A stretch of DNA of 64,000 nt, from contig CM070553.1 in NCBI GenBank assembly GCA_036346405.1, positions 77,874,976 through 77,938,975 of the forward strand, read 5' to 3'. Under the pieces are notes generated by a model. The model ran no database searches. It was not told the origin of the DNA and saw only the letters and a list, made by a program, of their open reading frames with translations. The stretch comes from Phyllostachys edulis. Lineage: Eukaryota; Streptophyta; Magnoliopsida; Poales; Poaceae. Positions 25,001-37,442 of the stretch are shown in pieces. The position numbers were made by a program, and so were the translations under genes. Position 1 is the stretch's first letter. Every line of letters begins with the position of its first letter.

Positions 25001-26379
25001 TTAACCCTCACCTAGATAAAATCTAGTTGATACAATAGTATGAACTAGAACATTTTGAGAAAGATTATGCTTAGCAATGCTTAGACCCAAAATGTTTGAT
25101 TTGGGAAACTTTCACCAAAAATCAAATATTGTTTAAGAATCTATGGCATTGGTTTGTCATGGAAGTTTTGTTGTAAATGAATTTGAGAAAAATAAAATAA
25201 AATTTTGGTTTGTACTTGGGCGAAATGGTTGATTGGATGGTGCATGTTAATGCACGGGATCGAGTCATTTCCATGATCAAGGCCCAGGGGTTATTTGGAA
25301 AGTCGCCCAAGTCAGTTGAGGACCGGTCTCTGAGCGTATTTTTGCTATGCCTATAATGGGTTATGCCATATCGTGCAACCACATGTCCCGAGTATGGGTA
25401 GGGACTGGTGACTAATTTGCAAAGTGCCATCGTGGTCAACCCCATGGATTGTGTGGGTCCATCTCGGATGGTGAGTGGTGTTATGACCTCGTTAGTCCCA
25501 TGGCGTAAGAGGGGCCCTACAAACTCTGCAGATTTCTATCCAAGGAGGATCTAAACCTTGAGGGGTGGGCTGCGGTGGGATGGCGCATTGTAAAGGCCTT
25601 GTCATGTGCTCTAGATCGCACCTAAGGTAGTGGCGGTGGCATAGATATATGCCGAACAAACTAGAGAAGTCATGTCATGTGGGTAAAGGCAGTACAACCT
25701 CTGCGAGTGTAAAACTATTGAATAGCCGTGTCACGGTCATGGACATGCTAGCAAAAGCCACTCAAAGTTAGACTTGGAATTTGTTTTAAAAAGACTTTGT
25801 CAATGGTTTATCCAAATGGGATTGAGGCGGTTAGCCATTGTGATAGGAGGTATCCTTCACCATTCTTGTGTGAATGTTATCGACTATAAAATTGATTTAG
25901 AAAATGAATTTTAGTTATAGAATAACTGCTTTTGAACTTAGTACAAGTATTTACGAGAAAATCTTTGTTTTATGCAAATTCAACCATATTAAGCTTTCCT
26001 TTGAAATATCCATATATGCATGTCATTACATTATTTGATGGGTGTAACTTGCGAGCACGGTAGTTGTGCTCATTCTTGCTTAATGCAAATAATTTCAGAG
26101 GAGAAGGACTTTGCTACGGTGTGGATCTCGACGACTAGGCGCTTCCCCAATCGATTGCTGTGGCGAATCGTTGGGTCTACTACTACTCCTTTGCTTAGTT
26201 GTGTTTATTTTATTGTTGGCATGTAAGCCTCCTTTGTAATCAACTCTGTTGTTTATTTATTAATAAAGTTGTGATATGATTTTGTTACCATATTTGTTTA
26301 CTGTGTGAACTAGCTACTGATCATGGGACTAGTTCAGAAATGCACAGAGGATTCGGGAGTGTTAATCCCGGGTCTTACA
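22002..26379 (+). repeat. Family A LTR, copy 3
   Basis: Right-hand LTR of the array, ending TCTTACA at 26379 and followed by the target duplication CTTCT. The TATA box is TATAAAAG at 23090-23097 and the core is at 25679-25757, with single-base losses at CAG, CG and CCA positions. No gene is present. Confidence 0.92.
23090..23097 (+). promoter_or_regulatory. TATA box, family A LTR copy 3
   Basis: TATAAAAG followed by GGAGCACGAGG, as in copies 1 and 2. Confidence 0.7.
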
Positions 26380-27870
26380 CTTCTCTTTCCCAAGTAGCCT
26401 CATCCTCAGAATGGTTTGACCACTGAACTTTAAGGAACTTGATGGTCTTATTCCTTGTCCTACGTTCGGACTCGCCGAGTCTGCCGAGCAGGTGCTCGCG
26501 ATAGGTCAAATCTTCACGGACATCGAGAGTTTCCAGCGGAGCTTCCTCGGTTGGAACACGGAGGCACTTCTTAAGATGGGACACATGAAAACATCATGTA
26601 CCCCTCAAGTGCAGGTAGCAACTCCAACTTATAGGCAACAGCTCCTTCTTCTCGATAATGCGGTAGGGACCGACATATCGAGGAGCCAACTGCCCTTGGC
26701 GCCAAAGCGTTGATGGCCCTTCAAAGGAGAGACTTTGAGATAAACAAAGTCATTAGGCTCAAAACGTAACTCACGTCGACGGCGATCCGCATAGCTCTTT
26801 TGCTGGATTGAGTACATGCATAAGCAAACGCCACGAATAAAAATTTGGACTTGGCGCTCGGCCTCATTGATTGAGTCCGGGCCAAAGAGAGGTCTCTCAC
26901 GGTCTCGACCAGTTCAACGGGTCCTACACTTTCTCCCGTATAAGGCCTCAAATGGTGCCATCTGAGGCGGCTTTGAAAGCTGTTGTTATAAGAAAACTTC
27001 GGCGAATGGCAAGCATTTCTCCCAATGCTTCCCATATGAAAGGACACAAGCACGAAGCATGTCTTCCAAAACTTGGTTGACCTCTCGGTCGACCATCGGT
27101 TTGGGGGTGATATGCCGTCTTTGAAAGCAAACGAGTGCCCATAGCCTCTTGCAAGCTATGCCAAAAGCGAGGCGTGAAAAGGGATCCACGATCCGACACG
27201 ATCGTCTTCGATACACCGTGCAAACTCACGATCGCGGGCGATATAGAGTTCCGCCAAAAGACCTACCAAAGTTCAGTCTTGGCGGGAAGGAAATGTGCCA
27301 CCTTAGTCAATCGATCGATGACGACCCAAATGGCATCATTATTCTTCGGGGTCGTGGGTAGACCGGTGATGAAATCCATTTCGATCGAATCCCACTTCCA
27401 CTCAGGAATTGGCAAAGGCTGAAGCAGTCCAGCAGGACGCTGATGCTCGGCCTCAACACGACGACACACGTCGCACTCGGCAACGAACTTCGCGATCTCC
27501 CTCTTCATTCGGGTCCACCAAAATCTCTGGCGGAGATCTTGATACATCTTTGTGGCCGGGATGAATGGATAAAAGCGAATCATGGGCTTCATGGAGGATT
27601 AAATTCCGCAACTCCATGTCCTTTGGAACCACAAGGCGTTGCCGAACCTCACGACGCCATGCTCATCCTCGAGAAGCACTTGGTCGTTCCGTTCTTGACA
27701 TTTGCCTTAATGTGGCTCACTCCCAAATCCATTGCTGGCGGACTTGATCCGATCCACCAAGGTTGGTTGCACAACCATGGCGTGAGAGATCCATGCTCAA
27801 CTATCTCCAAGTTGAGGCATTTGGAATGCCTCGAGAAGAGAGGGCGAATGCTCCTTGAGCACTAAGGCAT
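26380..27870 (-). pseudogene. Family B integrase and chromodomain, interrupted and frameshifted
   Basis: Minus-strand Ty3/gypsy pol end. From 27592 leftwards come the zinc-binding H2C2 part (CDVCRRVEAEHQ), the catalytic core with MDFITGLP and IVSDRGSLFT plus TAYHPQTDG, and then the C-terminal segment FHVSHLKKCL. The chromodomain follows (LRNKTIKFLKVQW-like, HSEDEATWERE; 26384-26500). Several frameshifts split it into overlapping frames. The family A array inserts at 26380, after WEREV; the final codons and stop lie at 11578-11626. The chromodomain, with its position after integrase, identifies a chromovirus, probably Tekay/Del. Integrase would join element DNA to the chromosome in the nucleus. 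Some frameshifts may be assembly errors. Confidence 0.88.
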
Positions 27871-29350
27871 TACAATGCGCTTTGCGACTAAGCGCATCGG
27901 CAGCGACATTAGCCTTGCCGGATGGTAGTGAATACCCATATCATAATCCTGATCAACTCCAACCATCTCCTTTGCACGAGGTTCAGTCGGGTTGGGTGAA
28001 CAAGTACTTGAGGCTCTTGTGATCCGAATACACTTCTAGCGATTCTGATTAGGTAATGTCGCCAAATCTTAAGTGCATGAATCACAGCAGCCAACTCCAA
28101 ATCATGAGTAGGGTAGTTGAGCTCATGAGGTCTCAATTGCCTTGATGCATAGGCCACTACCTTGCCTTCTTGCATAAGGACACAACCGAGGCCTCGGCGA
28201 AAGCATCGCAAAAGATATCGAAGCTGCGATGGATATCGGGAAGAACAAGAACGGGAGCGGTGGTCAAACGCTTCTTGAGTATATGGAAACTTGCCATGCA
28301 AGCATCGCACCACAAGAACTTCTTGTCCTTCTTGAGCAACTCCGTCATCGGCCGCGATCTTGGAGAAGTTCTCGATAAAGCGGCGATAATATCCCGCTAA
28401 ACCAAGAAAACTCCGCGCCGGTGGCCGAAGTGGGCGGACTCCTGAAAGAACATCGGTGACCTTGCTAGGATCAACGGCTATGCCTCCGCTGAAAGAATAT
28501 GGCCTAAGAAAGCCACTTCCTTCAACGAGCGCACACTTGCTGAACTTGCGTCAATTGGTGCTCACGTAGCTTGCCTAACACAAGCGGATGCTCGGCATGA
28601 TCCTCATCGTTCTTGGAGTAGATAAGGATATCATCGATGAAGACCACGACAAACTTATCCAAATACTCCATGAATACCGAATTCATGAGGTTCATGAACA
28701 AAGCGAGAGCATTGGTTAAGCGAACGACATGACGATTGTACTCGTACAAGCCGTGGCGAGTAGAAACGCCGTCTTTGGAATATCCTCGGGCGAATTCAAC
28801 TCGATGATATCCCACTCTCAAATCAATCTTGGAGAAAACTCGAGCTCCGGTCAATTGATCGAAGAGATCGTCGATCTTGAGGGCAATGGATACTTGTTCT
28901 TCTCAGTCACTTCATTAAGTGGGCGATAATCGGCCTTACATGCTAAAGTACCGTCCTTCTTCTTTACGAAGATTGCTGGACAACCCCAAGGAGATGAGCT
29001 AGGGCGGATGAAACCCTTCTCTTGCAGCTCACTTAAGCTGCTTTCTTCAATTCTACCAACTCGTTCGGTGGCATCCGATAAGGCCTCTTTGAGATAGGGG
29101 CGATGCAGGAGCCAACTCAATGACAAACTCGAGGTCTCGAGCGGGTGGCATCCTCGAAGATCAGCGGAAAGACATCAACAAAGTCATAAACTGTTGGGAC
29201 TTCGCTAATATCTAGGCGGGCTTCGCTTCAAGCACGAAGAGATGCGGATCTAGCGACTTCGGTAGCGAACACCTTTCATGGGAGGACTAGATAGAGATGA
29301 GCTTCTGGCGCAATCGATTTGCCCCATGTCTTTGGGACAACCAATCCATG
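27871..29350 (-). pseudogene. Family B reverse transcriptase and RNase H, frameshifted
   Basis: Minus strand. The RT begins with [26 protein letters not shown], spread across frames (29126-28930). It continues with FSKIDLRVGYH and the catalytic FIDDILIYS, the gypsy form of YxDD (about 28640-28620). The connection and RNase H parts follow ([30 protein letters not shown]; about 28340-28080), with the degenerate end near 27909. The order RT-RNase H-integrase-chromodomain is that of Ty3/gypsy elements. At least five frame changes prevent a continuous polyprotein. The product would convert the element RNA to DNA within virus-like particles. Confidence 0.88.
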
Positions 29351-29580
29351 CCAAGAATCACATCAAGACTCATTGAATGGAGAAGGATAAGGTTTGCTAA
29401 GAAACCTACCCTTCGATCTCGATAGGGACATCCCTACACTCGGATTCACTCTCAACTCCGAACCAGAGAGCGAATGAGTAAGCGGGACCGACAATGGAGA
29501 GAAAAGAAGCTCTCCGACAACAACAAAAGACTTCGAAAACAAATGAATGAGATGCTCTGAATCAAACAAAACGATGGCGG
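29351..29580 (-). pseudogene. Family B aspartic protease, frameshifted at the active site
   Basis: A minus-strand frame starting near 29569 reads FDSEHLIHLFSKSFVV. The family normally has a D-S/T-G triad at this spot, so a one-base loss directly at the catalytic glycine is the simplest reading. The downstream hydrophobic segment and its position between gag and RT fit the pepsin-like protease of gypsy elements. It would cleave gag-pol into mature parts. The indel falls at a CNG-type site, so it could be a sequence error. Confidence 0.7.
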
Positions 29581-30731
29581 GATGAGAGTTAACGAAAGTG
29601 TACCTAGCACGGCGTCGGGTGCCTCCTTAGCCTCCTCTGTGGTGATGGCGTTGACGCGACCACTACCCACGCCTTGGGTAGCGGGACGATCTTCCGGTCT
29701 GGTGCACCACCTCTCGCCCGCGTCCTCCATTAGGGCGAGGGGTCTCTGTCTTCTTAGGGCATTGGTTAGCATAATGCCCCTTCGTTGCATGAGAAACATG
29801 TGACCCCAGTGCCGGGTTATGGGGGCGCTCTGGCTGACTTCGCAGTGCGTGGTGAGACACGGCCTGCGAAGGACGAGGAACAGGGGCAGGTGATCTCGGG
29901 GGCGCCGAAGAGTGAGAGTGGTACCCCTGAGACTGCCCGAAGCGGGGACGGGAAGAACTGGCCCTAGATGACTTATGGGCCTCCCACTTGCGCTTGCGGG
30001 AGTCCATAAGCTCTCGAGCCGCATGCTCAGCGACAATGGCCTTGTCGACCAAGGTCTGAAAATCAGGAAAGTCGACAATGGATAGCTTGTCCTTCAGCTC
30101 CTCAGACAAGCCACGCCTGAACTTGGCCTGCTTAGCCATATCAGTGGCCACATCCTCAGGAGCATAACGAGCTAGATGGTTGAACTTCGTAGACATACTC
30201 CATGGTGAGCTCGCCCCTTGCTTGAGCGCAAGAAACTCCTGCTTCTTGATCTCCATCAAGCCGGCAGGGATGTGAGCCCGTCGGAAGGCAGCACGGAACT
30301 CCTCCCAAGAGACGGTGTGATCCACGGGCTGCATGGCGAGAAAGCTCTCCCACCATGACAAAGCTGCACCCTCCAGCTGGTGCGATGCGAACAGCGCCTT
30401 CTCGTGCTCTGCACAGCTGCGCGATCTGGCTTCGCTTCACAAGACGAAGCCAATCGTCCGCATCCAAAGGATCCTCGGATCGGGAAAAGGTAGGGGGCTG
30501 AGTACGAAGAAACTCCGCGAGTCCTCCACGCGGTGATGGGCATTCCACGCCCGGATCCCGAAGCTCCGGTAAGTGCTGTGGTGTTGCGCGCGATGACGTC
30601 CAGTAGAACTCTCCTGTCATCCGCGCGGTTGCGCTCGATCTGAAGAAGAACCTCGGCCATGGTCGGAGGAGGAGGAAGCTCCTCGTCCGGACGGTGGCCG
30701 CCTTGGCCGCTTCTGAAAAGGCGTCCGCCAT
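29581..30731 (-). pseudogene. Family B gag (capsid and zinc knuckle), frameshifted
   Basis: Minus-strand frame from the ATG at 30731 (MADAF). An arginine-rich N-terminus with MAEVLLQIERNRADDRR is followed by the retrotransposon gag capsid domain (DPLDADDWLR; WWESFLAMQPVDHTVSWEEFRAAF; FNHLARYAPED), then a basic and proline/serine-rich linker. A CCHC zinc knuckle ends GHYANQCPKK near 29770, with its first cysteines in another frame. At least three frame changes are seen. Capsid domain followed by one knuckle is the normal chromovirus gag layout. Gag forms the cytoplasmic particle and binds element RNA. Confidence 0.85.
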
Positions 30732-31483
30732 CTGTTACAAGGAATTTTTGGTTAGCAACTAGACCCGAAAACAAAGCCTTAAAGAAAGCAAAAGCGATCG
30801 ACTAGGGGAATGGAATATCACCCCAAACGAAAGCCAAAATCAGCGGTTAGTTAAACTTTAAAAAGCTTCTAAAAGACTCTAAAAACAGCCAAGAAACACC
30901 AAGCATAAGGCTCAACTTCTCAACTCAACTAACCCGTATTGAATGAGCGAGTAATCGGTCGAGAAGATCAAAAATCAGATTGTAGGGTGAGAGTTAACGC
31001 TACTAAAGAGCAGGGTTAATGCAGCGAAATAAGTGTTAGATACTTAGCTAACTAGTATCACATCTTACCCTTTTATTCCCACAAGTTTTAGTTGATTAAC
31101 CTCTCATTATCTATCCTAATTAGAAACCTTTGAGACTGCTGTCCGGAAATTTGATGCTTGCTATCCAGGTTTCGCATCCAAGCTCCTTGTCGAATCACCG
31201 ACTCGAAACTTCAAAACCTTGTAGTGGGCAGCTCACACTTCAATTTGCCAATCTCATTGGTTCTCCCAAAAACCAGTGTTAATCGATAACAACTATTTTG
31301 TAGAAGGGAGAGAGAAAAACAACTTTTAAAACTCAAATTAGAGGGGATGAGAAGAAAAAGCTAAGATAGGTAAGGAATAAAATCCGAGAATTTACCTAAG
31401 CTTTCAAAACTCATTTGATGCTTTGAAAATAGGTTTTCAAAATATCCTAAGGACGACCAAGCTTGCGTTACTACGGTCATAAC
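30732..31483 (-). other. Family B leader between primer site and gag
   Basis: A 750-bp untranslated leader on the minus strand with no reading frame or strong repeat. It presumably holds the RNA packaging signal, but nothing in the sequence pinpoints it. Confidence 0.6.
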
Positions 31484-31495
31484 GGCTCGATACCA
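31484..31495 (-). other. Primer binding site (tRNA-iMet) of family B, one base short
   Basis: The minus strand reads TGGTATCGAGCC, against TGGTATCAGAGCC in families A and C and in the copia. The missing A lies in a CAG triplet. It lies five bases from the LTR end. Confidence 0.85.
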
Positions 31496-32265
31496 ACTTT
31501 TGTGAGACCCGATGTTTATTAGGCTCATAATACTTAGTCATCCGATTGACCCTAGTATTATCAACCAAATAAACCGGTCTCGAGAGATGTATACTCCCGA
31601 ATGCAAGATACATACCTCACAACAAAAGAATGTATCAATTCCATACAACACATAGAACATAAGCAACAAACCGAAGTTAATATTAATATGGAATAGATAT
31701 TACAAAGAGAGGCCCTTAGGCCAAATAGCAACAATTCTACAAAGGTAACAATGAAGCAAAAGGTGCCATAAAGATGGCTATAACACAAAGCCAATCGGTG
31801 TGCCTTAACCCTAGGCATCTGACCGACCGCCAAGCTAGTCGTCGAAGAAAGCGCAACACGTAGCACAAAAGAGAGGCTCTTGGAGCTCTCCTTCTTCCTC
31901 TGCAACAAAAACCACAAAATTACCACAACCACGCAGCGATGATGTACATAAAGTACTCCATGGACTTCGTGTGAGATAACAGAACTATAAATAGCTACAT
32001 GCAAGCTTTATTTAAGTGGATGAGGCTTTGGACTCATTTTAGCATAAAGCAACATTTATTTACAATAACATAAAAGATTGAAGGCAATTTGGCAAAGCAT
32101 TTTTAAATGTTGAAGTAACAACGAGATAATAACATAATAACAACAACAAGAACAATCACGGAAGTGACTAACCCAAGTCACCACAACAATAGCATGAACT
32201 CCCGTTCATACCAACCATGTCAAGTTTTAATTAAAGGTTGTAGTCTAGTCTTGAACGACCTTACC

Positions 32266-32333
32266 AAGCATGTCCATAACCTAGGGCGAGGCTATTGAAT
32301 AGTTTTATCCTGCGGGGTGTACCACTGTACCCA
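32266..32333 (-). other. Shared LTR core, family B 5' LTR
   Basis: The same core as at 6842-6910, with small differences at CG and CAG positions (for example CTGCGGGG in place of CTGCAGG). Confidence 0.7.
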
Positions 32334-33879
32334 CACGTCGCATCGCCTTTCCTTTACGCACACTTAGAAGGTGTCTTTGCACAACTAAGTCCTCTGAGAC
32401 CTTTCCAAAGGAGGAATGCTAATTACGAGCTGCACAACCCACGGGAGAAGGAGACATCACAACCTTCCCTAAGCTAATGCTCCCTCCCACACTATACATA
32501 TACATTTGTTTTTGAAAACACACCAACCGAGCTCGCTCATAATTAACACCTCCTAGAGTACTTAGTCAAGAGGGTTCCATATGCCTCGCGTGGTTAGTCT
32601 GCGAAATCGCTGGCTTAGTGACCCAAGTACTCGGTCCTTAGGGACCCGGGCATACCACCACATCCAAAAACCGCACCATCCATCCAATATGCCCAAGTCT
32701 AAATCAATCTTTTATTTTCAGTTTTTGATTTTACAAATTAAACAAAGCACAAGTGCTGGACATATAGGAGTAATAATCATTTTTGAGTGATCAAGACCAT
32801 CGACTAAGTCGATGATCGCCCATTTCTACCGAAAGCTAAGCATGTCTAAGCAATTTACATCGAAACTACTAAGTGATAAGAGCTCATCCAACGAGCTCCC
32901 ACCACAGCAAATAACCTAGGCTCATGGTAGTAGAGGATAAACAATTCCTACAGATTATGCAACTATAGGCGTGCTAGCGACATTTAACACAAAGTAGCAT
33001 GCATACATAGAAGTAAAACGATATATTAAGCTTTAAAGTAATGGGACAATGATGGAAATGGTCAAACTGCTTGCCTTGTTGCTGGTGGTCAAATGGTGGC
33101 AGAGGGTCACTCTCGGGATCACCACAAATGTCGAAACCTAACAGAAAAGCGAGAAAGAACCGATAAGAACGACGAAAAACAACAAAGACAGCACAACAAA
33201 TGAACTCCAAAAGCTAAGAAAATTTTACAGCAGCAAGACAATGATTTATCATGACTTTAGCAACAAGAACCAATTGATTTGGATTCTCAATGCAAAAGAT
33301 ATGATGAAATCAATTCTGCTCAGCCTATTAATTAGAAAATATGTTACTGTTCATCGCAAAATTTTCTAGAATAGCAGTGAAGCTGAAATTTTTACTGTAA
33401 AACTAGCACCTCATGAGATGAATAACACAATTGAGTTCACCTCATTTGGAGCTATAATGTACTTTCTATAATTTTTCAAAAACAAGAACTTGAACAAAAT
33501 TATAATGCACAAGTCCTCATTTTTATAACAGCAACATGCTCAAAACTAATTTTCACAGTGAGTTCACTAAGAGAGGAAACCAACAAAGTTGGTCTCACCC
33601 AAAAATAATCTAAAGAGCATTAGTTATGTATTTTACAAGTTAAGCATTGATTTAAGTGCACATTTTAAAGTTGGTTTTAAAACCTAATGGCAAACTGTGC
33701 TCTGAAGCTGAACTCAACTTACAATCATTTTTGGATTAAAGTCAAGCTCAATACAGAGCTAACACAATTTGAATGACCTCAAAAGGATTCAAAACGAAGG
33801 AGATATGAAATTCTAAAGTCTATACCTTATTTCAGTTTAACTAAGACCTCACTGGAATTTCTAAAACTCACAAGGGTAT

Positions 33880-36440
33880 GGGAGGGCGTGAGCCACGATC
33901 TTAAATCCAGCGGCTCGAGACCTCCCGGTGAACAACGCACGCCTGCGCCAGGAGGTCCAGAGGTCTGGACCTCCTAGCAACGCACATGCGCGAGATGAGG
34001 GAGGTCGGGGCCGTGAGATCACGAAAATCAGCGGACCACAACACAGAAGGAGGTCAAAGCGGACCAGATCTAAAGGGAGGTCCTCAGCGGTTGAGATCTT
34101 CCAAAGGAAGGTCCAAACTATCAAGATCTCCCCAAGGAAGATCTACATCGTCAAGACCTCACGGGGAGGTCTGGACTATCGAGATGTTCCAAGGGAGGTC
34201 CTCGATGGTTCGGATCGTCAGGGAGGACCTTGACGGTCAAGATCTACCCGGGAGGTCATGAGCAATTTGAGATAACCAAGGGAGGTCCTAAGGGAGGTCC
34301 TCATGTCACTGAACCTCCGGGAGGTGCAGGCGGCCACGATGCGCAAGGGGAGGTCTTGGGCGCTCGCATCTCCTTGGAGGAGGTCATGGAGGTCCCAGAC
34401 CAGCCGCTTTAACTTGCGCACGCGCTGGACATGAATAAATGCTTGTTGCGGACATCAAGGAGGTCCGTCTTGGCGGAGGTCTTAAATGCACGCATTAAAG
34501 GGTGGATTTAAGGCGCTTAAGACATCCAATGATTACAATGATGGGAGCAATTGATTAGCGCATTAAAATGGTGAATTTATGTCCTAAAACGACAATGACA
34601 CGCTCGGGGCGTCCGACAAAATCGGCGTGAAGAAGTGATCTCGCCGGCGATGTAGAGCTCGTTGGTGAGGTCAATGATACCACCGAGTGCACAATAACGT
34701 TGCGCACTCCGTGGACCTCTCTCGGCGGCGACGGCGGCTTTGAACGCCATGGCCGAGAAGGCAAGATTGACCAAAGACGGCCAAAACCGAAAAGCAAAAA
34801 TGAAGCTCATGCGACATCCAATCAAGCGTGTGCCCAATTTAAAAGCTCGCGACCTCATACATCACGGTGCCCGGCGCTAAAGGACTAACGGGGAGTACCG
34901 GAGGTCCTAAGGTCTTTGGGGAGGTCGTGGAGGTGATGACTGAGTTGGGGAAGAAAGGTGCTCCACGGCCAAGGCTCCAGCTCAGATTCCACTTTGTCCA
35001 CCTCTGTAAATGTCCAAACCAAAACGAATGAGGTCTTGGTCCCAGAGGAAGGCACAAATGGAAGCAAGGAGAGAAGAAGAAAAATCTCAATGCGACCCTT
35101 GCCCACCAAGGAGCTTCAAACTCCAACAATGGCGGCCAAGGATGGTTTCGGTGGTTTAGAGTTCACAAGCACAGGAGAGCGAGCAAGGAACAAAGGCTTG
35201 TAAAGGAAGATAAAGGCACGGTGGGGGTGTTCTTATACTTAGGGCAAAGAGGTTTTAGGCCACTGGCTAAGCTCATGGTGAGCTTGGCCCATGGCATGGT
35301 CCAGGCAGTTGGACAGGACGTAAAGTGGACATGGTGGCAGGTCTGAGCTGACCCATGAGGCGGAAGGCTGACCTGCATTAAATGCGGGTCGACAAAGAGT
35401 CATTAAAGGTGCACGAGAGGACAAGCCGACATTAACTCCCTTTCGAGCACGCATGCGCGCCAGAGGAAGGAGAAGAACAGGAGGTCCTTATGACCGTTGG
35501 ATAAGACACAGGGAGGTCCTAACCATCGGATCTCATTTTGAACCGTTATGTTTTAAGTGGTGGGGAGGAGGTCCCACCACACGATCAGGATGGGAGGTCG
35601 TGGCCTCCGATTTCCTTAATCGCAGCAACGCACGTGAGGAAAAGGGCAGAGGTCCCAAGCGTTGGATCTCCATCCAGCGGTGCGAACCTCCATGAGGACT
35701 TAACATACGCGATCAAAAGACATGAGGGAGGTCATGGCCTTTGGATTTAAATCCAAGAGCACACAATGACCGGGAGGTCTGCGATATGATCTTAACAGCA
35801 AGGGAGGTCGGGACCGCTAGATTTAGATCTAAGGGTTCGATCAAAGGAGGTGGAGGTCTGAGCTTGCATAGCGCACAAGGGAGGTCATGGCCTTTAGATT
35901 TAGATCTAAGAACTACGATCTCACGTCTTGTTGGGAGGTCTGCAGTGCGCATGAGACAAAAAGGAGGTCGTGACCGTAGATTTTAAATCTAACGGTGCAC
36001 AACAAAAGATGGGGAGGTTGTGAGTGCTTGATATCAGGGAGGTCGTGAGTGTTGGATTTGATCCAATGGCCACGACCTGGGTTAGGTGGAAGGTTTGTTT
36101 AGTTTAACGATGAGGGAGGAGGTCGGGGCCATGGATCTTGGATCCAAGGGCTATGACCTCACGTGAAATGGGATGACTGTTGAGTATGTTGAGGAGGAGG
36201 TCGTGGTGTTGGATTTGATCCAGCGGCTCGACCTCAACAAATGGGATGACCTCATTGCGATGGTTTACTGACCGAGGAGGTCTTTGAGGTTTAACACAGG
36301 GAGGTCATGACCATGGATCAGCGATCCAACGGCAATGACCTCATGAGGTGGGAGGTCCTCGCGGTGTTGATCATGGAGGAGGTCGTGGTGTTGGATGTAA
36401 ATCCAGCAGCTGCGACCGATCAAGTGGAGATGAGGTCTGT
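33880..36440 (-). repeat. GACCTCC array in family B 5' LTR U3
   Basis: GGAGGTC is reiterated on the plus strand with interleaved near-palindromes of CCGTTGGAT/ATCCAACGG type. It is the counterpart of 8440-10990. Confidence 0.85.
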
Positions 36441-36983
36441 GAGGTGCGAGACATGGTTGGGCTGGACCAACTTTGAATATAGCTAGCCCAAGGAGCAGTG
36501 TAGGCTTTTAAATTTAGTTTTAACAAATGAAACTTAGCAGAATTATTTGAGATAGCAAATGAACTCCAAATTTGATGAAATTTTAACTGGAGCTTGCTGA
36601 CAATGAGACCAACCTTGCATAAAATTTCCAGAGGTTATTATGCAATGCATTTTTCTCAGGAAATTCATGAAGGTTGTTTAAAGGATTGTTTTACCTCCAA
36701 AATTTATCAAACTAGTTTTACAACTTGTGATATTTTTCAGAGGGGTCCCATATCAATTTTTGGGACCAAGGAAAATATATTCCAAATGTTTGACACAAGA
36801 TTTAAGATAATTGGAAAATGAGTTTGATTTTTGGTCAACAAGAGCTTTGTGTTTTTGGATTACACAACTCTTGGACAAGAATTACATAAGATTTTAGGGT
36901 TTTTCAAGATGTGAGAAAAAGTTTTAATTTCTACACATATAATTATACTTGATTAACCCTAATTATACATTTGGGATGTTACA

Positions 36984-37442
36984 TCCTGCTTGCTGTGACT
37001 TGTGGGAGACCATCAAAGATCATCTTGATCATCCATAGCCCATGAGCAAGCCTAGGATCAGATTTGGGTTTTTGACTCAGTTTTGAAACGATCTTCACTT
37101 AATTAGAAAAATGTCAGAACTTTGATGTGGATCTACTCAATAGATGATTGGAATAGGTTCCTGATCACTTAGGGAAGATATGTTTCAAATCTCATAGGTT
37201 TTGGTCGGTTGAATCAAAAGTTGTGCAAGTTTAGGTTTTGATTCTCCGCTGTCGGCAAGAACTCCAGGAAAATCGGTCATACCGCACTATGAACTACAGT
37301 AGTACCGCGCTCATAATGGTGGTAGTACCGATTTCGGTATTTCGTTGCTGCCTTCTGTATTTCGTTGCTGCACTTTGGGGGTCGCAAAATTAGTTGGAGC
37401 TCCTATTCAACCCCCCTTCTAGTCGTCTTTCTGGTCCTACAA
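36984..37442 (+). mobile_element. Truncated 3' end of a copia (SIRE-type) LTR, plus strand
   Basis: Read on the plus strand it ends CCCCCCTTCTAGTCG then GGTCCTACA. This is a diverged version of the end of the copia LTR at 40905-42421 (CCCCCTCTAGTCGG then GATCCTACA, on the minus strand). It also carries GGTAGTACCG motifs (about 37300-37330). Its 5' part is missing, since family B begins directly at 36983. It is an older solo-LTR fragment in the opposite orientation to the surrounding copia. Confidence 0.7.

Larger units (their letters stand above)
11627..26379 (+). mobile_element. Family A non-autonomous LTR element: LTR-internal-LTR-internal-LTR
   Basis: Three near-identical ~4.4 kb LTRs (11627-16019, 16802-21214, 22002-26379) start TGTAATAGCCC and end GGGTCTTACA. 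They are separated by two near-identical ~785-bp internal regions, each with a tRNA-iMet primer site and a polypurine tract. A single CTTCT duplication flanks the whole, so it is one insertion that gained an extra unit by unequal recombination or inserted as a three-LTR DNA. No gag or pol is encoded, so it depends on another element for mobility. The shared LTR core and PPT hairpin suggest a family B-like chromovirus. It sits in the last codons of the family B pol. Confidence 0.93.
31501..36983 (-). mobile_element. Family B 5' LTR, complete (about 5.5 kb)
   Basis: In element orientation it starts TGTAACATCCC at 36983 and ends GGGTCTCACA at 31501, next to the primer site. It pairs with the truncated 6330-11539 copy. 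The U3 (plus coordinates 33880-36440) is a GACCTCC array. The shared core is at 32266-32333. The region between carries no gene. Identity to the 3' LTR is very high in AT-rich parts (for example 33180-33840 against 7750-8410), which suggests a fairly recent insertion. Confidence 0.92.

Noticed and set aside
11627..26379. Satellite or centromeric tandem repeat with a ~5.2 kb unit
   Set aside because: The units begin and end as LTRs with PBS and PPT, and one target duplication encloses the whole.
29351..29580. True loss of the family B protease active site
   Set aside because: The change is a one-base indel at a site type that varies among sister copies throughout the window, so sequence error is as likely as mutation.
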